Source: Oscillatoria salina IIICB1
GTDB lineage: Bacteria; Cyanobacteriota; Cyanobacteriia; Cyanobacteriales; SIO1D9
Direction of reading: 5' to 3'
DNA: 58,706 bases
Assembly: GCF_020144665.1 (NCBI RefSeq)
Contig: NZ_JAAHBQ010000044.1
Coordinates: forward strand, 1 to 58,706
The notes beneath the pieces are model-generated. The model was not told the DNA's origin. It made no database searches and was given only the letters and a program-made list of their open reading frames with translations. Made by a program: the position numbers and the translations under genes. This document shows, one piece after another, positions 45,249 to 54,197 of the stretch. Positions within the stretch are counted from its first letter, which is position 1. Each line of letters begins with the position of its first letter.

Positions 45249-45272
45249 AGAGACGTTTTACACAACGTCTCT
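45249..45272. repeat. Inverted repeat AGAGACGTT-ttacac-AACGTCTCT
   Basis: A perfect 9-bp stem between the kinase and the convergent gene at 45301. A palindrome of this type is frequent in cyanobacterial intergenic DNA and may act as a weak bidirectional terminator. There is no T run. The rest of the gap 45088-45300 shows no gene. Confidence 0.6.
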
Positions 45273-45300
45273 AGTCAGAGCGAGCGTCGATCTTACCTAA

Positions 45301-45717
45301 TTAAGAGCCGAGATTACTTCTTTCTTGAATCCGAGAAAGATAAACAAAACTATCAACTGGCGATCGCGGTTTAGGTAATTCTTCATTGGGCCACAAAGGT
45401 AGGTCAATGCAAGGACAACTCAGGGGCTGCACACCTGTATTCCTCACTGGTACGGGCATTTCACAGCGAGCGCAGGAATTGATCTCCCATGCAGACGTGA
45501 GCAACTCACTAATAGTTTGTTCCGTACCTTCCAAGTAACAATCGCCACTTTCGGGAGACAGAAGATACTGCCATAATTCCTCAAATTTATGCGAGTAGCG
45601 ATCGCCAATAATTACTGGTTCTGGTAAAACAGATTTACGACCATTATCAACTAAAGCTTTCTTACCTAACTGAAACCAATAGGCAAGATATTGTTTGACT
45701 TGTTCCTTGGTTGCCAT
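45301..45717 (-). CDS. Conserved cyanobacterial hypothetical protein with CxxC/CPC
   Basis: This 138-residue soluble protein has an N-terminal helical part (EQVKQYLAYWFQLGKKALVDNG) and a C-terminal part with CARCEMPVP and LSCPCIDLP, four Cys that could form a zinc site. I do not recognise a named family, but the composition and motif are those of a genuine cyanobacterial protein. It lies downstream of cobU on the same strand with a 90-bp gap. Confidence 0.7.
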   Translation of the reverse strand: MATKEQVKQYLAYWFQLGKKALVDNGRKSVLPEPVIIGDRYSHKFEELWQYLLSPESGDCYLEGTEQTISELLTSAWEINSCARCEMPVPVRNTGVQPLSCPCIDLPLWPNEELPKPRSPVDSFVYLSRIQERSNLGS

Positions 45718-45806
45718 AATTAATTCTCATTCCGAAAAAATTCTCTTCTTACCTTTCTATGCTACTTACCGAGCGATCCCGACAAATCTTCACCGAGTTG
45801 GAAATT

Positions 45807-46361
45807 TTACGAGCGAGTTGGTGGTTGAGTAGGTAGGGGTCTTCCTAAACTACTGAGATTGAGAACCATACCTCCTGTTACCAAATATACTGACTCTGCC
45901 CTGACTCCTAATTCTCTCACCAATCTTCCCAGGCGATCGCGAAATTTCCTTCCGGAAGCATAAGCAGGAACTACCCCCCAACCTGTCTCTTCTGCCACAA
46001 AAATTATTGTCCCTGCCCCCGTTTCTAAACTGGCAAATAAATCTAAATAAGTCTTTTCCCAGGTGGAATCCTCCTCAGATAACAAATTTGCTACCCAAGT
46101 GCCTAAAGAGTCCACCAACAGGCAGCTAGATGGCTCAGAAGCGCGAATTGTTGCTGTTAGTTCTCTGGGTATTTCTAAAATTTGCCAATCAGCAGGTCGT
46201 CGTTGGCAATGCTGAGCAATTCTCTCATGCCACTCGCGATCGCCTGGGTCAATTTCAGCAGTAGCAACATAAGTTACAGTTTTACCAGTTTGGATAGCTA
46301 AGTATTCTGCCCACTCACTTTTACCCGATCGCGCCGGTCCGGTGACTAAGATCGCGTCCAT
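45807..46361 (-). CDS. cobU: Adenosylcobinamide kinase / GMP transferase
   Basis: This 184-residue bifunctional enzyme of late cobalamin synthesis phosphorylates adenosylcobinamide and then adds GMP. The P-loop VTGPARSGKSEWAE is at residues 5-18. The motif WHERIAQHCQRRPADW with the guanylylated His, and LVDSLGTWVANLL and VAEETGWGVVP, are family hallmarks. It has normal length. No B12 riboswitch was found upstream. The region between it and 46380 is only 18 bp, so its promoter overlaps the opposite reading frame. Confidence 0.95.
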   Translation of the reverse strand: MDAILVTGPARSGKSEWAEYLAIQTGKTVTYVATAEIDPGDREWHERIAQHCQRRPADWQILEIPRELTATIRASEPSSCLLVDSLGTWVANLLSEEDSTWEKTYLDLFASLETGAGTIIFVAEETGWGVVPAYASGRKFRDRLGRLVRELGVRAESVYLVTGGMVLNLSSLGRPLPTQPPTRS

Positions 46362-46379
46362 TTCAACAGTTATTGTTAA

Positions 46380-46784
46380 GTGAACTTAATCGTAACCGAT
46401 CGAGCAAATTTACTCTCAGACTATGCTCCAATACAACCCGCGCTTAACTCGCCATCCGCTAAACTTGGGTTTGACGGAGCGATCGGCATTGTCAACCGGA
46501 AGCTCGTCTTAGTCGATACTGGATGCAATGGATGTATAGGATTCTTCTTACTCGATGTAGCTCAACCCATAACGAGCGCAGAGGCTTTCCAGCTTGGCTC
46601 GAAGGGAAAAAATTCGGACTTGAACGAAGTTCTGATTGTTGGGTTTGCCCATGTTGGTATTTTGCTTCAATATTGGGTTATAGCCCACAACAATCGTCCC
46701 CATCTTTTTACTTTTGGCGATCGTTCAGCTTCAGTCGAACAGTTTAGCTCAGCAACATGGGAGCGCCCCGCTAGATACACATGA
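46380..46784 (+). pseudogene. Possible remnant of a metallo-beta-lactamase-fold protein
   Basis: A 134-residue open frame with no good ribosome site. The stretch KLVLVDTGCNG followed 40 residues later by LNEVLIVGFAHVGI has the order and spacing of the MBL-fold beta strands and HxHxDH loop, but the metal-binding His/Asp cluster is lost. It is therefore either a decayed gene or a chance resemblance. The following C-terminal part matches nothing. It is divergent from cobU by 18 bp, so it may only be the cobU promoter region. Confidence 0.3.
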
Positions 46785-46826
46785 CTCTAGTGAACTCTCT
46801 AATCTATTGTCAACTAAAGTTGGAGG

Positions 46827-46879
46827 CGGCGTTTCCTGGACCGCGCTTGTTTTCAACTAGAGCAGGAGAGGAAACGCCG
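46827..46879 (+). promoter_or_regulatory. Long-range 11-bp inverted repeat in the leader of the next gene
   Basis: CGGCGTTTCCT (46827-46837) is exactly complementary to AGGAAACGCCG (46869-46879), and the second arm ends 9 bp before the ATG. The 31-nt loop contains AGCAGGAG, a ribosome-site-like motif. The structure could hide or expose the start. Upstream CAACT-aa-AGTTG (46811-46822) is another palindrome. Confidence 0.5.
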
Positions 46880-46888
46880 TAAATACAG

Positions 46889-47563
46889 ATGGAACCTGAA
46901 TTGGAACAAAAACAGACCACTGACGAGAAGTTAACACCACAACTCCCTGCCACAAATACCCAGGGAGATTCTAACACTGAGAGCGCCAATCTAGAATTAT
47001 CTTTTTCAATTACTTCAACTTCAACAACCGTTAATAAGTCTTTTGGTAAAACTCCGTCTTTACCAAAACTGAAAGCTGCCAAAATCAGCTCTCACCGTCA
47101 CGATGCTAATCCATCTTTAGCCGTAAACTTATTACACGAGATTGAAGCAACTGTTACAGGTTGGCAAGAAGATTTGCAACTGACAGTCCGCAAAATTCAA
47201 GATATTTATTTAGAAGGACCGATCGTCGATGGTTGGTTAGAATCTCATCCGCGCAAACCCGATGAGGGTGGGGCTGAAGTTCGCAAAGCCAGTAGCGATC
47301 GCCTAATGGATTATGTCGAGGAATTAAGTAATGATGGTGTTGCCTACCAAAGCCCCCGTGCTGGCTATCGACTTTGCGGCTTAGATGAAAATGGTAAAGT
47401 ATGGTCGCGTCCTTGTCCGCCCGAACAAGTGCCGAATGTCAGTGTCGCGATCGCTCGTTACCAAAAACTCCGTCAGTTGTTACTGCACAAGCATAATCTG
47501 GAAACTCGTCTTAATGAGTTAGCCGAAACCTTAGTTATTCTGCACAGTTCAATTAAAGAATGA
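46889..47563 (+). CDS. Conserved cyanobacterial hypothetical protein
   Basis: This 224-residue protein has a low-complexity N-terminal third (Glu/Thr/Ser-rich, residues 1-70), followed by a folded part with IYLEGPIVDGWLESHP and YRLCGLDENGKVWSRPCP, and a C-terminal helix (YQKLRQLLLHKHNLETRLNE). I recognise it only as a cyanobacterial protein of unknown function. Its stop overlaps the start of a GT2 glycosyltransferase (ATGA), so it is part of the surface-polysaccharide operon. The leader contains a long inverted repeat. Confidence 0.75.
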   Translation: MEPELEQKQTTDEKLTPQLPATNTQGDSNTESANLELSFSITSTSTTVNKSFGKTPSLPKLKAAKISSHRHDANPSLAVNLLHEIEATVTGWQEDLQLTVRKIQDIYLEGPIVDGWLESHPRKPDEGGAEVRKASSDRLMDYVEELSNDGVAYQSPRAGYRLCGLDENGKVWSRPCPPEQVPNVSVAIARYQKLRQLLLHKHNLETRLNELAETLVILHSSIKE

Positions 47564-48492
47564 CAAATTTACCAATTTCTGCTGTAATTTGCACTCACAA
47601 TCGAGAAGAATATCTCGGTGCAGCCATAGACAGCTTGTTAGAGCAAGATTTTGCCGAATATGAAGTAATAGTGGTAGATAATGCTTCGAGCGATCGCACT
47701 CGCGAAGTCGTTGAAGCTCGTTTGTCTAACCCCAAGCTAAAATACGTCTATGAATCAGTTACCGGGCTTTCTGTGGCTCGCAACACCGGAGCCAAAGAAT
47801 CTTCCGGAGAAATTATTGCTTACCTTGACGACGACGCAGTTGCCAGTAAAACTTGGTTAAGCGCTTTAATTGCCGGATATCAGCAACAAGAAAAACTGGC
47901 GATCGCTGGCGGCAAAGTCACTTTAATTTTGCCACCCAAAGCAACTTATCCCCAATGGCTTTCCACTGAACTTGCTAGCTGTTTGGGAGCTTACGATTTA
48001 GGAAAGGAAGTAGTCTACATCACTAATCCCAGCTTAACTCCCAGAGGTTTAAATTACTCAATTCGGCGCAGTTTTCTCGAACAAGTAGGCGGTTTTGATG
48101 TTAATCTTGGTCGCGTCGGGAAAAATTTACTCTCCAATGAAGAAGTTTATATGACAGAACTAGCACTCAAGCGAGGTTGGCAAGTCGCTTATTTACCAAA
48201 AGCACTAGTAGCACATAATGTCGCCCCAGAAAGGTTACAACCAAGTTGGTTTTTCCGTCGCGGTTGGTGGCAAGGTGTTAGTGAATGTTATCGCCAACAA
48301 CTAGCAGGTCGTCAAGATCCCACTCAACTAGTCGAAGGCACAGAACGTATAGTTCGCGGTCTTTACAAATCATTAAAATATCTTGGCGATCCCGCTTTAC
48401 GCTTTGATAATCTCGTCTACGCCTATGGTCAAATTGGCTACTTAAAAACTGCACTTCAAGGATTATTTTCTCCAGCAAAACCCAAAAAATAA
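47560..48492 (+). CDS. GT2 family glycosyltransferase
   Basis: This 310-residue GT-A enzyme opens with ISAVICTHNREEYLGAAIDS, has the metal-binding AYLDDDAVAS triplet and a later ED-like acceptor region (LLSNEEVYMTELALKRGW). It transfers an activated sugar in exopolysaccharide or glycolipid synthesis at the cytosolic face of the membrane. Sugar and acceptor are not inferable. It overlaps the preceding gene by 4 bp and is 137 bp from the next GT2 gene. Confidence 0.87.
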   Translation: MTNLPISAVICTHNREEYLGAAIDSLLEQDFAEYEVIVVDNASSDRTREVVEARLSNPKLKYVYESVTGLSVARNTGAKESSGEIIAYLDDDAVASKTWLSALIAGYQQQEKLAIAGGKVTLILPPKATYPQWLSTELASCLGAYDLGKEVVYITNPSLTPRGLNYSIRRSFLEQVGGFDVNLGRVGKNLLSNEEVYMTELALKRGWQVAYLPKALVAHNVAPERLQPSWFFRRGWWQGVSECYRQQLAGRQDPTQLVEGTERIVRGLYKSLKYLGDPALRFDNLVYAYGQIGYLKTALQGLFSPAKPKK

Positions 48493-48629
48493 TCTCCTCC
48501 TTTAGCGACCAGAGATAATGCCAAGATCGAGAAATGCAGTTAAGCTTATACTGAGGCGTTGTCTAGCCAAACAACTAACCTGTTTGAAACTAACTTCAAA
48601 ACACTTAACCACTCACAGTTTCACCTCGG

Positions 48630-49592
48630 ATGATTTCTACGCCTAAAATCCCCGTATCAGTGCTAATTCCTGCTAAAAACGAGGAATTCAATTTACCCAC
48701 TTGTCTAGCAAGTGTCGCTAGAGCCGATGAAATTTTTGTCGTTGACTCCCAAAGTAGCGATCGCTCTTGTGAAATTGCTGCTAATCACGGTGCAAAAGTC
48801 GTTCAATTTCACTTTAACGGTCGTTGGCCCAAAAAGAAAAACTGGGCGTTGGATAATCTTCCTTTTCGCAATGAATGGGTATTAATCGTTGATTGCGACG
48901 AACGTATTCCCCCCCAACTCTGGGACGAAATTGCTACAGCGATCGCCAATCCTGAATATAATGGTTACTACCTCAACCGCAAAGTATTTTTCCTTGGTAA
49001 ATGGATTCGTTTTGGCGGTAAATATCCTGACTGGAATTTACGTTTATTCAAGCATAAATGCGGTCGTTACGAAAATCTTAATACCGAAGAAATTCGGAAC
49101 ACAGGTGATAACGAAGTTCACGAACACGTTATTTTACAAGGTAAGGTAGGATATCTCAAAGAAGATATGCTCCACGAAGATTTTCGCGATATTTACGAAT
49201 GGCTAGCACGACATAATCGTTATTCAAACTGGGAAGCAAGAGTTTACTACAATTTACTTGCTGGTAAAAGCGAAGATGGGACAATCGGTGCTAATCTTTT
49301 TGGCGATGCAGTTCAACGCAAACGCTTTCTGAAAAAAATCTGGGTAAGGCTTCCATTTAAACCCATATTACGGTTTATTTTATTTTATTTTATTCGTCTC
49401 GGATTTTTAGATGGTCGCGCCGGATACATTTATGCTCGCTTACTCAGTCAATACGAATATCAAATTGGGGTCAAACTTTACGAATTGCGACAGTTTGGTG
49501 GCAAATTAAATGTTGCTAAAAATCAATCTCTAGAAACATCTCAACCTGTCGTCCAACCAGCTAATTTAATCCAAGATGAATCTAAAATCTGA
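48630..49592 (+). CDS. GT2 glycosyltransferase, WaaE/KdtX-like
   Basis: This 320-residue enzyme has PVSVLIPAKNEEFNLPTCL at the N-terminus, the metal site LIVDCDERIPP and the WNLRLFKHKCGRYEN segment typical of the WaaE/KdtX branch that decorates lipid-linked or lipopolysaccharide cores. A basic hydrophobic helix near residue 250 (RLPFKPILRFILFYFIRLGF) may dock it to the membrane. Its 3' end overlaps the acetyltransferase gene by 17 bp, so the two are co-transcribed. Confidence 0.86.
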   Translation: MISTPKIPVSVLIPAKNEEFNLPTCLASVARADEIFVVDSQSSDRSCEIAANHGAKVVQFHFNGRWPKKKNWALDNLPFRNEWVLIVDCDERIPPQLWDEIATAIANPEYNGYYLNRKVFFLGKWIRFGGKYPDWNLRLFKHKCGRYENLNTEEIRNTGDNEVHEHVILQGKVGYLKEDMLHEDFRDIYEWLARHNRYSNWEARVYYNLLAGKSEDGTIGANLFGDAVQRKRFLKKIWVRLPFKPILRFILFYFIRLGFLDGRAGYIYARLLSQYEYQIGVKLYELRQFGGKLNVAKNQSLETSQPVVQPANLIQDESKI

Positions 49593-50187
49593 GCAAAACT
49601 CTGAAGAAATTTTAAGCTGGAATGCTCTACCCTTGGTAGATTTAAGCAAATACAATCAAGCAGGTTACAGTCGTGGAAAATCAGCTTGGTTTGTCTTACT
49701 TTGGTGGTTAGTCCAAGCAATTACTTTTCCCCTAACTATTCATAACTTTAACAGCCTTCGTTGTGGGCTGTTACGCTTATTTGGAGCGAAAATTGGCAAG
49801 GGTGTGGTAATTCGCCCCACAGCACGTTTTACTTATCCTTGGAAAGTCGAAATTGGCGATTATAGTTGGATTGGTGACGATGTAGTTTTCTACAGTTTAG
49901 ATAAAATTAAAGTAGGCTCTCACAGTGTCATTTCCCAAAAGTCTTATCTTTGTACTGGAAGCCACGATTTTCAAGATCCCACTTTTAAATTAATTACCCA
50001 ACCGATTATTATTGGTAATGGAGTTTGGGTAGCTACTGATTGCTTTGTTGCTCCCGGAGTTAAAATTGGTTCTAATGCTGTAATTGGTGCCAGGAGCAGC
50101 GTTTTTAAAGATATTCCTCCTCAACAAGTAGCCTGGGGTAGTCCCTGCAAATCTCACTATTTAAGAAAGATAAACCCTCAATCTTAG
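49576..50187 (+). CDS. WcaF-like polysaccharide O-acetyltransferase
   Basis: This 203-residue left-handed beta-helix acyltransferase has hexapeptide repeats (IGDYSWIGDDVVFYSLDKI, IGNGVWVATDCFVAPGVKIG, IGARSSVFKDIP), and the catalytic His is in LCTGSHDFQDP. The N-terminal membrane-proximal helices (FVLLWWLVQAITFPLT) fit the WcaF/CysE-like group that O-acetylates exopolysaccharide repeat units. It starts inside the glycosyltransferase gene. Similar genes in filamentous cyanobacteria act in hormogonium polysaccharide synthesis; that link is by analogy only. Confidence 0.87.
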   Translation: MNLKSEQNSEEILSWNALPLVDLSKYNQAGYSRGKSAWFVLLWWLVQAITFPLTIHNFNSLRCGLLRLFGAKIGKGVVIRPTARFTYPWKVEIGDYSWIGDDVVFYSLDKIKVGSHSVISQKSYLCTGSHDFQDPTFKLITQPIIIGNGVWVATDCFVAPGVKIGSNAVIGARSSVFKDIPPQQVAWGSPCKSHYLRKINPQS

Positions 50188-50198
50188 TTTGATAAACT

Positions 50199-51563
50199 TT
50201 ATTCATTCATATTTCGGTAAGTGGCTACTGCTGAAGGAGAAATTCGATTTAGATAACGGAAAATCCAATACTTCAAAACTGTATCTAATATCACTGGAAA
50301 AGTAGCAATAAATAAGTAGTTAAATTCCCGACTTTCTGGTAGCCCAAAGTGTAACGAAACTCCTTCTAAAATAATTTCCCAGCCATGAGGAGAGTGGTAG
50401 CCGACAAAGATATCGGTAAACAAAATAATCAGAAATGCCTTCGCTGAATCACTCAAACCATAAATAATTTCATCTAAAAAAGATTTCAAGACTAAAATTT
50501 CTCGCTTACTGATATAAATTACCCAACCAAAAGCAACTAGCGAACATAAATCAGCAAAGACATTTTCGATCGCATCAGAACCGCGATAACGATAATGGTC
50601 GGCAATTTCTACCGCTTTTTCTCTTACTTTTTCTTCTATTTCTTCGGGTGTTATATCTGGTAAGACACCAATAATTTTTTTGAATTCGAGATTTTCTTTA
50701 TAAAGATGTAACTCGGTAAAAGCTTCTTCTTCATAATCGCGATTAAGAAAGATTATTTGTTGGTTTTCTTCTACCCAAATTCGGTCTACAATTGGACTAA
50801 TAACAAAGGTTTTAGAAATTTGGTGAGTTAAAAGCGGGACAATAATCAGAATTAGCAAAAATTTAATTGAAATTGCTGTTTTGCTGCGCGACTTGCGAAA
50901 CTTTTTAACTACCTCTTCTTCAGCGTCAGCAGATTTGGGATCGATTTCCTGCTTAATCCGACGAAATGTTCTTAAAATTGAGCGAGGTAAAACTCCAGTT
51001 TTGTCGGAAACTGTAGAAACATTCGGACTTGTTTCATGATTAACTAAAGCTGGGTTTGATTTCTCCGTAGTGATGACTTTTTCTTGTCGTCCGTTGCGAG
51101 CGGATCTAATTATTTCTTGAGGGGGTTTACTATCTCTTTTCTGGGGAACTTGAACTAGAGCAACGGCAGTTGAGCGTTTGGCGGGAAAACTCTCATATTG
51201 AGAAATTACTTCATCGATAAAATTAAGTTTTTCGATAGTAATTGCTTGTTTTTCATCAAAGAATTCTGCTCGCTCTTGAGGATAGTCATTTTGAGTTTCT
51301 GAAAGCCGGAAAAACGAGCGACTGATCTTAAATTCTGTTAATCTAATTTTGGCTTGTTTGAGACATTTTTGCACTTCAGCTTGTAAATCTAAAATCGCAC
51401 TTTCGCGGTAGTCGCAATATTCCGCAGAAACGTGATGACCGTGAAAATGTTCTTCTTCGATCGCTTTAATCATCAAAACTGCACGATAAGCCTGATCTAA
51501 GGCTCTTTCTGGAGTATCCTCGAACCACTTTCTAGCATTACGGATGACGCTCTTGAGTTTCAT
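50199..51563 (-). CDS. pcxA: Proton extrusion protein PcxA (CemA family)
   Basis: This 454-residue membrane protein has a long hydrophilic N-terminal half containing RNARKWFEDTPERALDQAYRA and a CemA domain with four C-terminal membrane segments, ending PVILDTVLKYWIFRYLNR. PcxA is needed for light-induced proton export and thus for cytosolic pH and CO2/nitrate uptake. ATG 51563 (MKLKSVIRN) is chosen; the frame runs 10 residues further upstream. A Ser/Lys-rich segment near 150-230 looks disordered. It is divergent from the ATPase gene at 51661. Confidence 0.93.
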   Translation of the reverse strand: MKLKSVIRNARKWFEDTPERALDQAYRAVLMIKAIEEEHFHGHHVSAEYCDYRESAILDLQAEVQKCLKQAKIRLTEFKISRSFFRLSETQNDYPQERAEFFDEKQAITIEKLNFIDEVISQYESFPAKRSTAVALVQVPQKRDSKPPQEIIRSARNGRQEKVITTEKSNPALVNHETSPNVSTVSDKTGVLPRSILRTFRRIKQEIDPKSADAEEEVVKKFRKSRSKTAISIKFLLILIIVPLLTHQISKTFVISPIVDRIWVEENQQIIFLNRDYEEEAFTELHLYKENLEFKKIIGVLPDITPEEIEEKVREKAVEIADHYRYRGSDAIENVFADLCSLVAFGWVIYISKREILVLKSFLDEIIYGLSDSAKAFLIILFTDIFVGYHSPHGWEIILEGVSLHFGLPESREFNYLFIATFPVILDTVLKYWIFRYLNRISPSAVATYRNMNE

Positions 51564-51660
51564 TGAAACGTAGCTGACAAACAATAAATACAATCGGTTT
51601 AGGCAAGCTTATAGATTTAAACCTTTTTCAGGACAAAGTTCCGCTTTTGTCGGATCTATA

Positions 51661-53826
51661 ATGCGAGTCTGTATGTGGTATAGTATCAGATTAACTAAGG
51701 AAACGGCTGTGCTAATTTTGTCTATTTGGATTAGTGGGACGACTCGCAGTGGTAAGACGACTCGCTTAGTTAGGGAGTTTCAAAAGTGGGTAAGCAACCA
51801 ACGCAGTCGCTATCAAGGAGTTGCTCGCTCTGCTCAACAGCTTGCACCAGCAATTTTAGTCCTTGCTGCTAATGATGACAATCGCCGGGAGTTGGCGGAT
51901 AAGTTAGCGGCGGCGGTGGAGGGAAGTTATCCGGTAATCTCGAAAACTCCTTTGGGTTTTATTTCCGATGAGGTAATGTTGTTTTTACCTTTGTTATTTG
52001 AGCGGTTGCAGGTGAAGGCGCAGTTTCCGCTAAGGTTGCGCCCGGAAACTGAGCAAGAGTTGGCGACTCGTTTGTGGCGTGAGGAGTTGGATGAGCTAGA
52101 TTTACCGTTGACGGGAGTTAGTGAGTATCGTTTGATTCGGCGTACTTTGGATTTGTTACAGTTGGCTGGTGCTAGCGATACTCCGGCTGAGGATATTCCC
52201 GCGATCGCTACACAGGGTTTTTCGGGACAAGAATGGGAAACTGGGTTGGTGTCTAATCCTTTGTTTGCGGGGGAAGATGCTGGTTTGTGGCAAAAAATGG
52301 CGGGGTTGCTGTTGGAGTGGCGCAGGTGGTGTTTGCAGAGGGGTTTGCTGAGTTATGGTATTATTTATGAGCTTTATTGCCAGCATTTGTTAGCGGAACC
52401 GAGATATCAAAAGCATTTGCGACGTCGGTATCAGGCGATTTTTGCTGATGATGTGGATGATTATCCGGCGATCGCGCGTGAGTTGTTTGAGTTTTTATTG
52501 GATCAAGGTAGTTTCGGGGTGTTTACTTTTAACCCCAATGGTAAAGTTCGTTTGGGTTTGAATGCCGATCCTGATTATCTGGAGGGTTTGGCTTCTCGCT
52601 GTGAAATGGAGATGTTACCTTTACTGGATAATAGTTTGGCTCCTCGGTTGTCGGATTTGGTGTTAAATTTAGTTACCGAGCAAGGTTGGTTTGTCAATTT
52701 ACCGGGTTCGATTCAGTCGATTCAAGAAATATCTCGCGCTAGTTTACTGAAAAAAACTGCCCAGGTAATTATTAAAGCTGTTCGCAGTGGTGAGGTAAAG
52801 CCGGAAGAAATTGCGGTGATTGCACCGGGTTTGGATGCGATCGCGCGTTATACTTTGATCGAACTTCTCTCTCAAGAGAATATCCCCGTTGAGCCTCTCA
52901 ATGAACAACGAGCTTTATCGAGTTCGCCTTTAGTGCGATCGCTACTCACTCTCTTGGCTTTAGTTTATCCTGGTTTGGGTCGCTTTGTTGACCGGGATGG
53001 AGTCGCGGAAATGTTGGTAGTATTAAGCGATCGCGAAATCGATCCGGTTCGTGCTGGTTTGTTGGCAGATTACTGTTATGCTACTGATATTAGCCAGCCT
53101 AGTTTACTTGCTGTCGAATCTTTTCCCAGATGGGATCGTTTAGGACATCAAGCAACTACCGCTTATCGAGAAATTGTCCAGTGGATCGAGAAAACGCGAT
53201 CGCCAGAATCTCAAAGCGCAATTTCTGTCTTAGATCGAGCTATTAAACGGTTTTTACTCGATACTAATTTACCATTAGCTCAATTAGCCGCACTGCGAGA
53301 ATTAATCGAAACTGCTCAACATTATTGGCAAGTAGACCGTCGTTTGCGGCAAAATGAAACTACTGAGCGCAACGCGATCGATACAGTGGCTCAGTTTATT
53401 ACTTTACTGCGTAAAGGTACGATTTCGGCAAATCCTCATCCTTTTCGTCCTTTTGGCACAAATACCAGAAATGCCGTTACTTTAGCAACTATTTTCCAGT
53501 ATCGCTCCTCGCGCCGCTCTCATCGCTGGCATTTTTGGCTCGATGCTGCGTCTCCCTTGTGGAATCGAGGCGGGGCTGCTACTTTGTTTGGTGCAGAGCT
53601 ATTTCTCAAAAATTGTCCGGGACGACCTGTAACTCCAGAAGATATAATCGAAGCGGATCGTCAGCGTTTGGAACGAATTTTACACGATTTACTGGGCAGA
53701 GTTACCGAAAGAGTTTACTTGTGTCACAGTGACTTAGCTGTTAACGGTACCGAACAAACTGGACCCTTGTTAAGTTTAGTTCATGCTTCCTTACCTGTAG
53801 TTACCGAAAAGGCGATCGTGAGATGA
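51661..53826 (+). CDS. SF1/UvrD-like ATPase (recombination-type helicase)
   Basis: This 721-residue protein has a P-loop ISGTTRSGKTTRL at about residues 24-36 and a Walker B-like AIFADDVDDYPAIA, followed by motifs that resemble the RecB/AddB or UvrD family (EEIAVIAPGLDAIARYT; LSSSPLVRSLLTLLALVYPG). The C-terminal end HWHFWLDAASPLWN and YLCHSDLAVNG matches cyanobacterial proteins annotated as recombinase/helicase-like. Helicase activity is inferred. The start is uncertain: a downstream GTG near 51709 would give a protein beginning VLILSIWISG, which fits the P-loop better. Confidence 0.7.
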   Translation: MRVCMWYSIRLTKETAVLILSIWISGTTRSGKTTRLVREFQKWVSNQRSRYQGVARSAQQLAPAILVLAANDDNRRELADKLAAAVEGSYPVISKTPLGFISDEVMLFLPLLFERLQVKAQFPLRLRPETEQELATRLWREELDELDLPLTGVSEYRLIRRTLDLLQLAGASDTPAEDIPAIATQGFSGQEWETGLVSNPLFAGEDAGLWQKMAGLLLEWRRWCLQRGLLSYGIIYELYCQHLLAEPRYQKHLRRRYQAIFADDVDDYPAIARELFEFLLDQGSFGVFTFNPNGKVRLGLNADPDYLEGLASRCEMEMLPLLDNSLAPRLSDLVLNLVTEQGWFVNLPGSIQSIQEISRASLLKKTAQVIIKAVRSGEVKPEEIAVIAPGLDAIARYTLIELLSQENIPVEPLNEQRALSSSPLVRSLLTLLALVYPGLGRFVDRDGVAEMLVVLSDREIDPVRAGLLADYCYATDISQPSLLAVESFPRWDRLGHQATTAYREIVQWIEKTRSPESQSAISVLDRAIKRFLLDTNLPLAQLAALRELIETAQHYWQVDRRLRQNETTERNAIDTVAQFITLLRKGTISANPHPFRPFGTNTRNAVTLATIFQYRSSRRSHRWHFWLDAASPLWNRGGAATLFGAELFLKNCPGRPVTPEDIIEADRQRLERILHDLLGRVTERVYLCHSDLAVNGTEQTGPLLSLVHASLPVVTEKAIVR

Positions 53827-53828
53827 TG

Positions 53829-54013
53829 GGATTGGTGATTGGGGATTGGGGATTGGGGTTTTCAGTTACCAGTTATCAGTTACCAGTGAACAGTTGGGAT
53901 TAGATTGTTAATGGGAGAGATTAAAGAAGGTGGAATTAGAATAACTGGGGATTTGAGGGTAAACTGTTCACTGATAACTGTTCACTGTTCACTGATAACT
54001 GTTCACTGATAAC
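53829..54013. repeat. Mixed short tandem repeats (GGGGATT; CTGATAACTGTTCA)
   Basis: Tandem GGGGATT heptamers (53838-53860), then TTACCAGTTATCAG-type units, then four copies of ACTGATAACTGTTC (53957-54013). These are cyanobacterial short tandem repeats. The remainder of the gap to 54197 is A/T-rich, holding only the methyltransferase promoter region. Confidence 0.78.
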
Positions 54014-54197
54014 TATCAACTTAATCAATTCTTCACAGAAGATTCCCCTAGTTATCAAGAAAAAATTCTATAATGCAAATAATCCCTCGTTAGTTAGGAA
54101 AAAATTATTCAATTGAGATCGAACTCTTCGGATATAAACTGAAACCGCGCTAGTAATCATTTTCCTTATCACAAAAGAAAATTTAGGAGAATAGCAG

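Noticed and set aside
12794..46400. Cobalamin riboswitch upstream of cbiT or cobU
   Set aside because: No B12-box-like conserved core was seen in the short upstream regions.
47560..50187. Naming the glycosyltransferases/acetyltransferase as the Nostoc hps genes
   Set aside because: The families match only in general; no specific signature or full cluster is present, so a symbol would be a guess.
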